Assembly: GCF_000304475.1 (NCBI RefSeq)
Contig: NC_018950.1
Coordinates: 1 to 64,000, forward strand
DNA: 64,000 nt
Reading direction: 5' to 3'
From: Kazachstania africana CBS 2517
Taxonomy: Eukaryota > Ascomycota > Saccharomycetes > Saccharomycetales > Saccharomycetaceae
Position 1 is the stretch's first letter. Every line of letters begins with the position of its first letter. A program made the translations under genes and the position numbers. The notes beneath the pieces were generated by a model, which was not told the origin of the DNA, made no database searches, and saw nothing but the letters and a program-made list of their open reading frames with translations. Positions 34,273 to 44,681 of the stretch are shown here, one piece after another.

Positions 34273-34597
34273 TGTTGGAAGATAAATCATCCTTATAGTG
34301 TCTAGTTTCATGTTGATACATGTTTCATGCCGTTACAAGTTTCATAGCGTTACATCCTTGAAAGTTATAACAAGCAGCCCTCTCAGATTAAATATATATA
34401 AAGGCCGATGCTTTCAGATATTTTTCTTGGTTGGAAGCTTGTCATGCTAAGTATTTTACTTTATAAAGAAGATCGCACTATGCTATTACTATTTTTATGT
34501 AGCAACGTTTGTTACAGCCTCTATAACTCCAATTGATTAAACTTGTTATTATTATGTCTACTAAAGGTTCCTACCCGGGATCGAACATACGTCAACA
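34273..34597 (+). mobile_element. solo LTR, family L, copy 2
   Basis: About 325 bases start TGTTGGAAGATAAATCATC and end about CGTCAACA. It shares its start, TATA-like middle (AAATATATATAAAGG) and end region with 18035-18328. It is inserted in repeat R1 at CAATCATAA, where copies 1 and 2 of R1 continue without interruption. The string CCCGGGATCGAAC near its end looks like a tRNA T-arm on the other strand but is part of the LTR-like unit. Confidence 0.45.
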
Positions 34598-34645
34598 GTA
34601 TTGACTATAAGAGACTAAAGAAATGATAAGAAAACTGGTTTCCTG

Positions 34646-34981
34646 TCAAGCTAGATACAGAACTAATCCAGCTAATGCAGCAGTTATAGTTATCAATATT
34701 AATCGCACTATCGTAGGACAGACCATATTCGTGGAGAGGTTTGTACATATAAAATCTGCACACGAAGGAGACACAAAACGTCCCATAAGTAATATGAATC
34801 CAAAACAACACGCATGAATAAATAAACTCGATGAAAATCCAGCAGTAAAAAACGTAACACCAATGAGCATAGCAATTGGGAGACCTATCTGTATTAAATC
34901 TTTCACCAAAAACTCAGTCTCTGGAATACTATCATCTTCAGATGAGAGAGCGGAATAGGCATCGCCATTTAAACTAGACAT
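34646..34981 (-). CDS. small three-helix membrane protein
   Basis: The start is placed at the ATG at 34981, giving 111 residues; the longer open frame needs a TTG start. A short acidic N-terminus (SALSSEDDSIPETE) is followed by hydrophobic segments at about 27-48, 50-65 and 86-109. Four cysteines lie in the middle. I recognise no family. It could be a real subtelomeric membrane protein or a shadow of repeat DNA. Its position beside a killer-like cluster makes an immunity or resistance role imaginable, but nothing in the sequence shows that. Confidence 0.4.
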   Translation of the reverse strand: MSSLNGDAYSALSSEDDSIPETEFLVKDLIQIGLPIAMLIGVTFFTAGFSSSLFIHACCFGFILLMGRFVSPSCADFICTNLSTNMVCPTIVRLILITITAALAGLVLYLA

Positions 34982-37494
34982 GATTCTATAATTCTTATTA
35001 TGGATATTTTTATTATACTGTCGGGTGTTTTGACTAAAACGAGGAAAATATTTACATGAAGAGGATAGATAAGTCAAATTCCTTTCAAGAGAAAAAATAT
35101 TTATCTATAAAGTGTGATAGTGCAACGGATCACGTGAATATATGCTGGATTATCTGCACTGCAGTTTCGTAAATAGAGGACATGGCGATTGAACTGTAAC
35201 AAAATATTTTATGTTTTATCCGTTCAAGTAATCTTTCTTAAAGAGGAAGATTTGGTTGTTCGAGATTGTTTCGTTGTAACTTATTCATAAACATAGGAAT
35301 GTAATGTACTGTGAACATATAATTCTTTTTGCACGCGTAAACACTTAGAAGCAATGCAGGACTGTCACATTTCAAGAAATCTTCGAAGTCCGAATTGACA
35401 GGAAGTAAAAGTTTAAGGCTCGAAACTTGAAGGTTGAGGAAAGTTCTAATTTTTGGAAACATTTTTGCTGCATCGATTTTTAGGCAGCATTTTCAGATCT
35501 AGTAGAGATCTGAGGACTTAATCATAATGCTTGTGTTCCATTGAGTAGTGTCGATAGAATACAACGTCTCGCCAAGTCTCTCAACCTCTACATCGGGAGA
35601 ATAACGGGGTCGGTTTGCTACAAATCAATTTTTAGTAACGTTTCACTCATTCAAAAGCAGAGCCGTTTTTTACGGACGCTGGATGACTTTACTCAGGTAT
35701 GAAGCTTATTAGCTGATAAACTTGAACCATTTCTGAAATAGCTGTGGTAGGAATAAATATCTGAACCGTTTAATTTTTATTAGAATAGTTTTGTTGAAAG
35801 GTACCTAATCTTTCAATCTATTTACAACAAAAATAAAAAGCGTGAATCATTTAGTCAAGATTTTAATTGCTAAGTTAAAATAAGTAAATACAGCTAGCTA
35901 AAGTAGTTCGACAGTCATATGTAACATTTGAATCACAAAAATAGGTCCACCCTCCCGAACTAGAACTACTTTGATTTAATCCTTTGCTAGATTTATTTGT
36001 TTGACTACCCCTAGAAAATTCTTAAATGCTTCTGTCGCGTCTGGTTCTAGCATATTTCTTCTTTAAATAATGAATCGAAAATAGAAAACTTATGCCTTAA
36101 TCAGAGCAGCTATTATAATGGGACGGAGTAATGAATGCTAGAACTATTGATTTCATTGAAGAGAGTCAAACAGCATTTTCAAGTTACAAGAGAAGGCGAA
36201 AGTTGGAAAGTGACAACTTTTAATAACATTCACGTTGGCTCTTATGATTCTCCGACGGAGCTTTGTGCTTTCCAGTAAAAGCTGACAGATTTTTGATAGC
36301 CTTCAGTCGTCTTAGCTTTTATTTCAGCTAGTTCGAAGTCAGCTACCTCCAAAGCGCAAATACTAGGTTTGCTCATTGAATGCATTTCAATTTCATCTGA
36401 GATTTCACTGGCTCCGCCGTTAATTGATCTTGGTGGTGGTAATGGTTTGAACGACAGCATAAAAATGTTAATGCAAGTCTCTCCATTGTAGAACAGGTAA
36501 GAACTAGCCCATATGTCATGTCCCTAGAGATAGATGTAAATTTATTTCATCTCTTCTTAGTAGTTATTATACTTATATCGACAGGGAGTCAGCGCAATAG
36601 CTACTCTTGGCTGATAATCGAATCCAAAAAACTATGAAAGAATCATGTATTATTGGTTCTCCAATTAGTCTGAAGGATGAGGCTTTATCAAGATACTTTT
36701 AGTTTTACTCCTATTTTCCTAGCAATCTTTGACTATGCAAGAAAATACTTTCTTCAAATTTTACCTCCAAAGATGGCTTCCAAACCCAAAAATAAGATAT
36801 TGTAAAGCTCTTGAGAGCTATTCTGTCTTTTGCCTTTTGGACATTACGGTAAAGAAGGGCAGGTCTTTTTAGTTTTTAGGAACTTCAGAATATTTTGACC
36901 CTTATACTTGTATCAATGTCGGAAGAAAAAGTGGTAGCTAAACGGGAGTAGATACAGAGGTCAGTGACCGTGTGTAGTGCACTCGATTTGGAATTGATGG
37001 AGCTAACAAGTCTAGAAGAAAAGTTTTTGCTCACTAAGCGATGTAAACCTCGAATCTTACTGAAAAACTTCAAATGGTGGCTTGTGTTGATCATATTAAT
37101 TGAAGTGAATACATGGATCGAGCGTTTTGCACTTTTCAAGGTATGTATGATCGAATATCAATATTTGTAAGAATAATCAGAAGTAGATGTAATGGGAATA
37201 CAATTCTTTCATTCTATAGAACAGAAAAAAACTATAAAACTATGTTACTTGCCTTCAGCTTATATTCTGCCATTCTTTCAAGGAAGATAACCTATGAACT
37301 TCAAAGGACTGTGCTAAAATTATATAAATGCGATACACGTTACTAAATGGAAAATTCAAAGAGGAGTTAATTCTTTCAGTGACTAGATAGCTTGTAAGAG
37401 GATATATTGGATAATCTAAGGTATATATACATCGTAGAACTCTCTGATGTTGATGTCTATGAAGTATTTTCAGTTACAGCGAATTTTAGAAACG
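34982..37494. other. 2.5 kb with only small uncalled frames
   Basis: The best candidate is a minus-strand ATG frame of 72 codons (36242-36460) with a start rich in Pro (KPLPPPRS). It has no known motif and I leave it uncalled. Other frames (35238-35462, 36885-37139, 36964-37170) have no support. No repeat R1 or R2 is seen here. Confidence 0.3.
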
Positions 37495-39087
37495 TTAGCC
37501 TGTGAAAGATGACTTTGAACGTAAGTATGCACCATATTTATATAGGGCAAAAGGGATAATGGCTAAACCAATTGATGTAAATCCAATGATGGACGACCCC
37601 CATCCTACGGGATAACCATCGATTGCTAAATTATTGTACATTGCTTTCCCAAACAGTGGAAAAGCACAGGCAAGTGCCGAGCGACAGAATCCATTACCTG
37701 CATATACAGAAGCAACGTATTTAGGATAACATATTGCTAGATATGAAAACGCTGCTTGGAATAGATTGAATACGCATATAACGAAGAAAATCTCTGCTAT
37801 TATTGGAACAATCCAGTGTGTCATTGCAGCCCATCCAAAGAGAAATAGTGAACATGGCAAACACCAACTGACAAACATTGCTAATATTAAAAATGTTTCA
37901 GGGACAAAGGTACCATCTTTACGACTGGGTTTCACTACTTTGTTGATAAATATTACCAGAACTGGAAATGCGATGCAACATCCAACACAAAAACCAAAGT
38001 AAGAAAGTCCTAACTCAATCAAACTAAACCCCCAATTATCAACAAATACAATAGGAAAGGCTTCGAAGAATAGGTAAAAGGTACCGTAACAAACCGCTAT
38101 GTATGCATCAAATGCCAAGACGATTGGTTCTTCGGCAATAATTTCAATTGGTCTATAAAGTGTATTGATCAAAAACTGTTTGGAACTTACTCCAGCATCA
38201 AGTTTTTCTTGCTTGGTATAATACCTATTGTCACCTGTTTGTTCCCTAATTCTAGAGGCTCTTCTTGATAAAACGTTTGCAGCTGATGTTTCAGGAAAAA
38301 GGAAGACGCAGATCATCAAGCATGGAATGGCAAGCCATAGTAATAACCAAAAACACCATCTCCAATTTTTCGCAACCACCATAGAGGCACCTAAAAGTGG
38401 GCCAACTATGGGAGCAGCAACAGCACCAATAGCCCATAAGGCTATGTAGATAGCTAGGTTATCTGGATGGATAATATCAGCAATTGTGGCACCGCCGGTC
38501 GATAAGGAAGGTGAACATAGGATGCCTGTTATGAATCTCAAAATGACGAGTCCTGCAATATTCTGGACTGTAGCACACCCTATTTGCAAAAGCATAAATA
38601 TAAAGAAAGTAATAATATAAATTTGCTGTCTGCCAATTTTGGCCACTTCGGAAAGTGGTGAAAAGAATATTTGACCTAATCCATAACCAAGGACGTACAA
38701 TGATAAATTTAGTGTGGCAGTGACGTGACCTACGTGAAAATCATCTTGGATCCCTCCCTGCCCCGGTGTATAAATTGATGATCCCATATAATTGATACAT
38801 GTCAGCATCATTATTTCGAAAATGATCAGATTTTTTTTAGAGGAAGTCCAATTTTGTGGATTGTCAGGATCGTCCTCACCATTCCAATCAATCAAGAGAG
38901 GATCTACGTCTCCCTTCTGGCTTTCTTTGCCACCTTTACTTTCTATGTCAGTTGATGATGAATCCACGTAAAGTGGAGTACCTTTGGCGTCTATATATTT
39001 GTTGGGTACATCTTCATATATCTTGACCAGTTGAAAATATTCCAAAATGTCAACAAAGAAAGTGTTTTTAAATGCTTGGAGGTACAT
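37495..39087 (-). CDS. FLR1: FLR1-type DHA1 multidrug exporter, copy 2
   Basis: The product is 530 residues with the same architecture as the copy at 10324-11913: a cytosolic N-terminus, WNGEDDPDNPQNW (about 70-82), then twelve membrane helices. The two proteins agree at most positions and differ mainly in the first 70 residues and in scattered membrane residues. Conserved pieces include YMGSSIYTPGQGG, ILCSPSLSTGGATIADII, FPETSAANVLSRRA and PKYVASVYAGNGFCRS. It should be a plasma-membrane drug:proton antiporter. Both copies face the left chromosome end and lie 27 kb apart, bracketing the killer-like cluster. A TTAGTCA site lies 186 bases upstream and a TATATATAG element lies about 100 bases upstream. 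The frame is intact. Confidence 0.93.
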   Translation of the reverse strand: MYLQAFKNTFFVDILEYFQLVKIYEDVPNKYIDAKGTPLYVDSSSTDIESKGGKESQKGDVDPLLIDWNGEDDPDNPQNWTSSKKNLIIFEIMMLTCINYMGSSIYTPGQGGIQDDFHVGHVTATLNLSLYVLGYGLGQIFFSPLSEVAKIGRQQIYIITFFIFMLLQIGCATVQNIAGLVILRFITGILCSPSLSTGGATIADIIHPDNLAIYIALWAIGAVAAPIVGPLLGASMVVAKNWRWCFWLLLWLAIPCLMICVFLFPETSAANVLSRRASRIREQTGDNRYYTKQEKLDAGVSSKQFLINTLYRPIEIIAEEPIVLAFDAYIAVCYGTFYLFFEAFPIVFVDNWGFSLIELGLSYFGFCVGCCIAFPVLVIFINKVVKPSRKDGTFVPETFLILAMFVSWCLPCSLFLFGWAAMTHWIVPIIAEIFFVICVFNLFQAAFSYLAICYPKYVASVYAGNGFCRSALACAFPLFGKAMYNNLAIDGYPVGWGSSIIGFTSIGLAIIPFALYKYGAYLRSKSSFTG

Positions 39088-39272
39088 TTATGGTATTTTC
39101 TAATTGATGTCTTCGTAATTTTGACAAAATTGACCTGAAGATATAAACTAGGGAAGAAATTGTCTGTCGACTGACGCATTTTATATATAGAAATTTATTA
39201 CATAATATAATTTGACAAAATTATGATATCGTTCCAAAGAGTCAAATGATTGTTTATAGGGCACACGAACTG

Positions 39273-39279
39273 TTAGTCA
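39273..39279. promoter_or_regulatory. Yap1-type response element upstream of FLR1 copy 2
   Basis: TTAGTCA followed by GC lies 186 bases upstream of the start codon. It is the same nine-base string found upstream of FLR1 copy 1. Yap1 control of FLR1 is established in S. cerevisiae; here it is inferred from the motif. Confidence 0.55.
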
Positions 39280-41366
39280 GCAACAAGATGGCAAGCAAGA
39301 TTAAAGATTACGTAAAACTTGACGATTAACCTGCGAGGCGAGGGGGATGGCGTAATGCCATTAGTCTTTTCTCAAAGGGAAATGTGTGGAACTCAGTCTC
39401 ACCATACCTCACACATATTTTCTTTCGAAGCAAGCAGAGTTCCCTTATCACATATATTCATCAGAAATATTTTAAAGCAATGCGTGTTTATTAGCATGTT
39501 CGGATTTTCCAGATAAAGCTTTCAGCAAGCCAAATGGAGTAATCTGGAATCGAAAATTGAGGTACAGGGACACACTTTGGCGAAGCCAACCTTAATTCTA
39601 AACTTAAAAAGAGTTTAAGTAGTCATATTGATTCGAAGAGAAAGATAAAACCGTAAATGGCAACTACTCGAAGAAAGTCACGATATCGGAGAGCACCCAT
39701 CCACTGGAACCTTAATCTCGTCTTGGGTTCTACCGTTTGTATTATTGAAGAGGCTGCTATAAAGAGATAACTCTCTTTGAGAATCTATAATTAAATGTAC
39801 CGGTTAGGGAAGGTCCGTACGATAGTAGTATGTTTACGGGAAATGTTTTACATGAGCATAACCATGTACTAATAAGTAAATTAGCTGTGCAACACGGGCT
39901 ATCTCATTGGAAAGGTATATAAGTTCAATAAATATTTTATCCAGTATCATTATTTTGTCTGCAAGCTAGTTTAACAGAAAATAAGTTTCCAAGAACTGAT
40001 GTCGCCCAAATTGAGAACTGCATACATGCCCAGGAAGAGTTTTCTCTGAAAGTAATTTTATACTCCACATAACGCGTAAACTGACTTTGATGGTCGGTTA
40101 CAACTGAAATTAGGTTAAAGGTTGATTTTGATATCTAGTTCTAACCATTTAGATTGAGTCAGATAGAAAGGAAAAGTGGTTATTTGAATATTGTCAAAGT
40201 ACGCTGCTCTTCGACTATTTGGTAAACAAAAAAGCTCCTATTGAATTCTATGAAACGTTGCTTTAGTAGCTGAGGTGGATTCAACTTTGCTTATTGCTCT
40301 GTTGACCTAGGATGTAACCATTGCCTCCTGGTCAATGTTGAGTAGCGAATATGTGCCAGGTAAGCAACTGAGTACTGCAAGTATTTGTGCTAAAGGAATG
40401 CTAACCTGCCTGTTGCCACAGCCGTGGGTCTAGTGAGTTGTAGCTTTTTTTGCCGTTCCAAGTCATCCCTCAAGTTCCAATAAGGAAATACATCCCTATT
40501 TGTGGTATATTCGGGAACAAGCCATGTATTGCCTTTCGAACTTTAATCGATCACATTTATACTTAATTCGCATAACTAGTTATTTAGTAGTTTATATCTA
40601 CGTCCACGATTTTTGTGACATATATATCACATCCATCAAAACAACTTACGATGGTGCTTTTCTGAAACTGTAAATATGTGTAACACGAAAGGGCAACAAT
40701 TCTTCTCTGTTTTCTGGAAAATAGATATAATTTATTAAACTTCTCAGATGATCTACTAACCTATGTAAATTTACCATTGTTGAACTTTATCCATCTTAAC
40801 TAACTTCCATGATTCAGTGAAAATAGTGAGATTTTCCTCATACAGTGCACTGTCAGACTACAAATTATCATTTGTCCAGAAAAAGAATTACTCAAAAGAA
40901 TAATCGGCCCTCAATATTTTTACTACTTAAAACACTTATGGCTTCTAGAAGATCATTATCATGTATTATTTTACATCAGTGTCACTTTTTCTTGTCCCCC
41001 GCGTCAAACAAAAATGTTAGGAAATAGGTCTGACATATACCGTTTTGGGAACTTAGCAAGATGCTCACTCAATCCAATAAGGTTTGTAACGCTATCTTTA
41101 TAAGAAAATATTATAATGAGTAGCATTTTCAGATTCTTCTTGATATTCAAAACTGATAGTGAATATCTTATAATGGCAGCGTTGGGTTTAAGTGGGACTG
41201 GATGAATGGTGATTAAGAAAGTATAAGAGGCTTATCGTTCGCATCAACATCAAGAGAGAGATATTCAATTGGATTTAGATTATGTTAAGTGTCCTTAGTT
41301 ATAGTGCTACAATAATATGTAAAAGAATTTATATAGAGTGTCCATTTATTTTTATTTCTATCACAT
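39280..41366. other. 2.1 kb without a supported gene
   Basis: Frames at 39319-39516 and 40845-41027 are short and motif-free. The stretch has moderate base composition, with no copies of the R1, R2 or L repeats that I can see. Confidence 0.3.
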
Positions 41367-42494
41367 TTACTGTGCTTGTGATTGAAATACAAATTTTAAA
41401 GTTAGCATTAATTCATCGTGGCCGCCCTTGGAAACAATCTCGTAGTATATTACAGCATCAATTATATGTGGAAAATTGAAAAAATTCAAGTACATAATGA
41501 CAGATCTATCCTCACTACAGTAAAGGTCTTTTTCCATATGTACCTTGCCTATATTTGATACGATTTTGTTTTTTATACTTTTGAGATTACCTCCTAGACG
41601 GTCAACGAGTAAAGAAAGCTCTTCCATTAGCTCTGGAAATTGTTGCATGTAATTTACAACAACATTTATGGAAGTTTCACCATCATTGAAAGAGTGTGAC
41701 TTTCCGATATTATTTATCATTTCCATGAAGTTGATTCGACTAGAGCTGGTGGTTTTCGTTGACGACCCAGTGTGAGTTTTTTTTTCGCTAGCGTTATTCT
41801 GAATGATATTCTTATCTTCCTTAAGTTTTTCCATAATTTTCCTAGAGAACCAAAAGATTTTGATATTGTCACAGGCTTGCTGGATTGTTGATTGTTCCTT
41901 GCAAAGCACACTGTAGGGAATCAAAATTATGAACTTTGTTTGGTTATCATAAAATAGTTCCATCTGTTTTGGAGAATTAAACATATTATAAATTTTTTTT
42001 ACAGTTTGTTCAAATTCTTTATTGGTTGTCAAATCAATTTTTATGTTATTCACATTATGATATACAGCCCTATTCTCAAAACCGAGTGGAATTACAATAT
42101 TTCTACCAAACCTATTTTTAAAGCTATCGTAAAGTGCATTTATGTTCGGAAGGCCCTTGTATTTTGTCAATGGGAAGTCCTTAATCAAGGTGTTATACAA
42201 CACGTAAGGCTTAGGCCACTCCAACTTCGAAAAACCAAAATATTCTTGCATCGATAGATAGTAAGAAGCTAATTCAGGATAATCCCAGAACTCTTTAGGA
42301 AGCTTAATGATCTTATTTCGTGTTTTCAGCTCATGCGTTTCGTAGTTGTACAGCAACTTCTCTTCCCCTCCGGTGATTTTGGTCCATAATTCTGCGATGA
42401 GTTGATCAAGCTCATTTGAGGACAAATCATCCATCTGGACGTAATGCTGCTCACTATAAACTCCACTGGATCGGCTCGTCAAACCTGAAACCAT
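41367..42494 (-). CDS. unrecognised 375-residue protein
   Basis: The start is an ATG at 42494; a second Met at residue 21 is an alternative start. The protein is soluble, rich in Lys, Asn, Tyr and Phe, with no signal peptide or membrane span. Residues about 60-230 look globular (KLPKEFWDYPELASYYLSM and similar aromatic-rich text). A Ser/Thr/Asn-rich linker follows at about 235-262, then a smaller folded C-terminal part. The frame is intact and long for this AT-rich DNA, so it is very likely a real gene. I cannot assign a family. It is not the RPL1 neighbour expected from S. cerevisiae chromosome XVI (FLC1), so it belongs to the rearranged side of the junction. Confidence 0.7.
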   Translation of the reverse strand: MVSGLTSRSSGVYSEQHYVQMDDLSSNELDQLIAELWTKITGGEEKLLYNYETHELKTRNKIIKLPKEFWDYPELASYYLSMQEYFGFSKLEWPKPYVLYNTLIKDFPLTKYKGLPNINALYDSFKNRFGRNIVIPLGFENRAVYHNVNNIKIDLTTNKEFEQTVKKIYNMFNSPKQMELFYDNQTKFIILIPYSVLCKEQSTIQQACDNIKIFWFSRKIMEKLKEDKNIIQNNASEKKTHTGSSTKTTSSSRINFMEMINNIGKSHSFNDGETSINVVVNYMQQFPELMEELSLLVDRLGGNLKSIKNKIVSNIGKVHMEKDLYCSEDRSVIMYLNFFNFPHIIDAVIYYEIVSKGGHDELMLTLKFVFQSQAQ

Positions 42495-42872
42495 CTATGC
42501 TTCATATCAATAATATACGTAAGATATGGGTCTCCGGTGCTGCTCGAACTTATAAAATAAAAAAAAACAGTTTAAGAAAAACTAAAATCGAAATTCAAGC
42601 TGTAGTATCAATATTTGGCGCAGGCAGCTTGTAATAAAGATTTGTCTGCACGTCTGCAGAGAGACCAAAAGGTTCTTCCAAGGACGGTTGAAGCCACAAA
42701 TTTGCTTATCAAAATGTGGGCAAAATGGTACTTTGATCGTTCGCATAAACGTAACTAAGTAGATAAAGAAAAACGACACTAGTTTCCTTGTTATGAGATT
42801 ATATGATTACATCTGTACCATATCGAAAGTATAAAATAACATATCCAATGGTCCAATATGGATTGTATATAA

Positions 42873-42882
42873 GAGAAAAAAA
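42873..42882 (-). terminator. Pol III terminator of tRNA-Leu
   Basis: An A-run on the plus strand (T-run on the transcribed minus strand) sits a few bases after the tRNA 3' end, as expected for RNA polymerase III termination. Confidence 0.75.
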
Positions 42883-42886
42883 ATAA

Positions 42887-42969
42887 TGAAGGATGCGAGG
42901 TTCGAACTCGCGCGGACACCGTCCAACAGATCTTAAGTCTGCCGCCTTAGACCACTCGGCCAACCCTCC
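42887..42969 (-). tRNA. tRNA-Leu (anticodon UAA)
   Basis: The reverse strand reads GGAGGGTTGGCCGAGTGGTC at the 5' end, with a 7-bp acceptor stem pairing to the ATCCTTC end and discriminator A. The anticodon loop is CTTAAGA (anticodon TAA). A long variable arm (GGACGGTGTCC) is typical of leucine tRNAs, and the T-arm is GAGTTCGAACCTC. The 83 nucleotides have no intron. A T8 tract follows the 3' end as the polymerase III terminator. A-box and B-box sequences are intact, so it should be expressed. The encoded tRNA reads UUA, which is by far the preferred leucine codon of the nearby RPL1 gene. Confidence 0.97.
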
Positions 42970-43045
42970 AATTACTTCAGGTGCAAAATTCGTTTTAGCG
43001 CTGGTAATATATAATTTGATATTATTTGAGCCGCCATCCATAATT

Positions 43046-43535
43046 GTGTTTACGGCTACAAAGGGCATTATTGCTGGAAATGACATTATACTGACATTTC
43101 AATGTTTTGAATAGTTAGAATGACAAATTCAGAATGTTATAGAAGAATTGAGCAATAAGTATGGTGTGATAAACACGACCATGTATTGACATGAAGCATA
43201 TATGGCGTGATAAACGCGAATACATATTATCATGCAATAACTATGGTACGATAATTATGACAACGTATTGACTCATAAATCTAGAGCATGATAACTGATA
43301 TGTTGGTAAAGGTATAAATACTCAGGTGAACACTGAAGTTTGATCAAAGTTTGTATCACTTTATATTATTTTATATTATGGCTATATTTTATATATAACC
43401 AGTGCATTATTTGGTATAAAACACTGATTAATAAGAATTCTTTTAATTATTTGACTGACATCCACAACATGAACAATATTAACGAAAATAATATAAAGGG
43501 ATCATCCTCTGATCTTTCTTCACGTCATGTTTGAC
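43046..43535 (+). repeat. LTR-like repeat R2, copy 2, upstream of the tRNA
   Basis: This is the partner of 33340-33760. It starts less than 100 bases upstream of the tRNA-Leu 5' end, the usual landing zone of Ty1-class elements. It contains about three tandem units of about 42 bases (43160-43290) built around ATGGyGTGATAAACrCGA and TATTGACATG, where copy 1 has about one. A TATAAATAC element follows TGTTGG at 43301. An ATG at 43469 then opens a short Asn-rich frame (NNINENN) that stops within 20 or so codons. No retrotransposon genes follow. A further 47-codon frame at 43590-43733 may be a relic of internal sequence. Confidence 0.5.
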
Positions 43536-43589
43536 AATGTACACCAATCAATGAGAATTTCTTTACTGCCTTGACTCAGTTAAAAAATG

Positions 43590-43733
43590 ATGGCCAATAC
43601 TAACGATATTTTTGTACGTGAAACAGGCGTTGATCTTCTACAAAGTCAGTATTTTAAGGCGGAATTTATGACATCATTATTTGATAAATTAATGTTTTGT
43701 CTCTATGGTAATGAGAAACAGTTGAAATGTTAA
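43590..43733 (+). pseudogene. possible 47-codon coding relic
   Basis: An ATG-initiated frame reads as plausible protein (IFVRETGVDLLQSQYFKAEF and on) for 47 residues to a TAA. It follows the LTR-like repeat R2, so it could be a piece of a retroelement, but no motif is recognisable. Confidence 0.2.
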
Positions 43734-44681
43734 AAATATATAAATCACACCTTATACATTAAACCTAGCTTCCCTACAACATGTATATCGAGATATCTCA
43801 GTAAGTTGATAAATACATGTGCTATAATCCCTTACTCTTCCAATTTCTACTTTTATGACTTACCGATCAGGAATTGTTGCCTTGAACCATTCGGGCTTAA
43901 AACAAGAGCAGAAAATCTCAACTCACTCCTCTTATTTCAAAGTCAGCTATGACTTCTGTCGATATGATAGCATTCATCTTCAGAAATATGTGCCAACCCT
44001 TTCAAATTAAGAATGCTTAAATTTACGTTGTTGGCCAAAAAGATAATTTTGACTAAAATATCATTTAAGAGCAATTATCTTTACGATTTATTCTCAATTA
44101 TAGTAATATCTTGCGACATCATCACAGATATTTTGCACAATTGTATGTCCATAGATTGAGACAAATTCTGATCTTTCCGCTTAACAGCTTTCTCTCTCGA
44201 CGTAAGAATTACCAGACATTAAAATCTTAGCAACTCAACATGAAACACATACTGTTTGACCTATCTAAGTATATCCAATTGAAAATGTTTTGATAGACTG
44301 TCCATAGTTATCCTCGTATGTATTATATGTAGTGACTGGAGACCATTGAAACGTAGACGTGCTCATAAACCCCAGCACCACACTATAGATAAAAGATTAC
44401 TGAAAATTGTCTGGGTTCTACATTTTTTGCAAAACAGTCAAACGAAATTTTTTGGAACGCGGCACAGATTGACCGAAGCCGATGGGCACGCACGCAAAAT
44501 GAAGTTTGAACCGCCAAACTTTTCATCTTTGCAGACAAGCGAAGATCGAAGAGGAGTTTTCATTTATGTAGTAACAGTTTCAACTAGTGGTTTGTTTGTT
44601 GTCATTATATAAAGAAACTGTACAAGTCGCAAGCCTCACGGACCACCAAATATTTTGGAAGACAAATACAGCTAACCAAAG
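43734..44681. other. spacer and RPL1 promoter
   Basis: No gene is present in 43734-44345. The open frame 44346-44612 overlaps the RPL1 promoter and is probably spurious. I looked for a consensus Rap1 site upstream of RPL1 and did not find a clear one. T- and A-rich patches typical of yeast ribosomal protein promoters are present, with a TATATAAAG string at 44607. Confidence 0.35.

Noticed and set aside
34561..34597. tRNA-like T-arm string (CCCGGGATCGAAC) suggesting a tRNA relic
   Set aside because: Flanking bases do not pair into a T-stem, no anticodon or D-arm is found, and the string belongs to the LTR-like unit shared with 18035-18328.
44346..44612. 88-codon open frame upstream of RPL1
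   Set aside because: It overlaps the expected RPL1 promoter, has no motif and no sign of coding bias.
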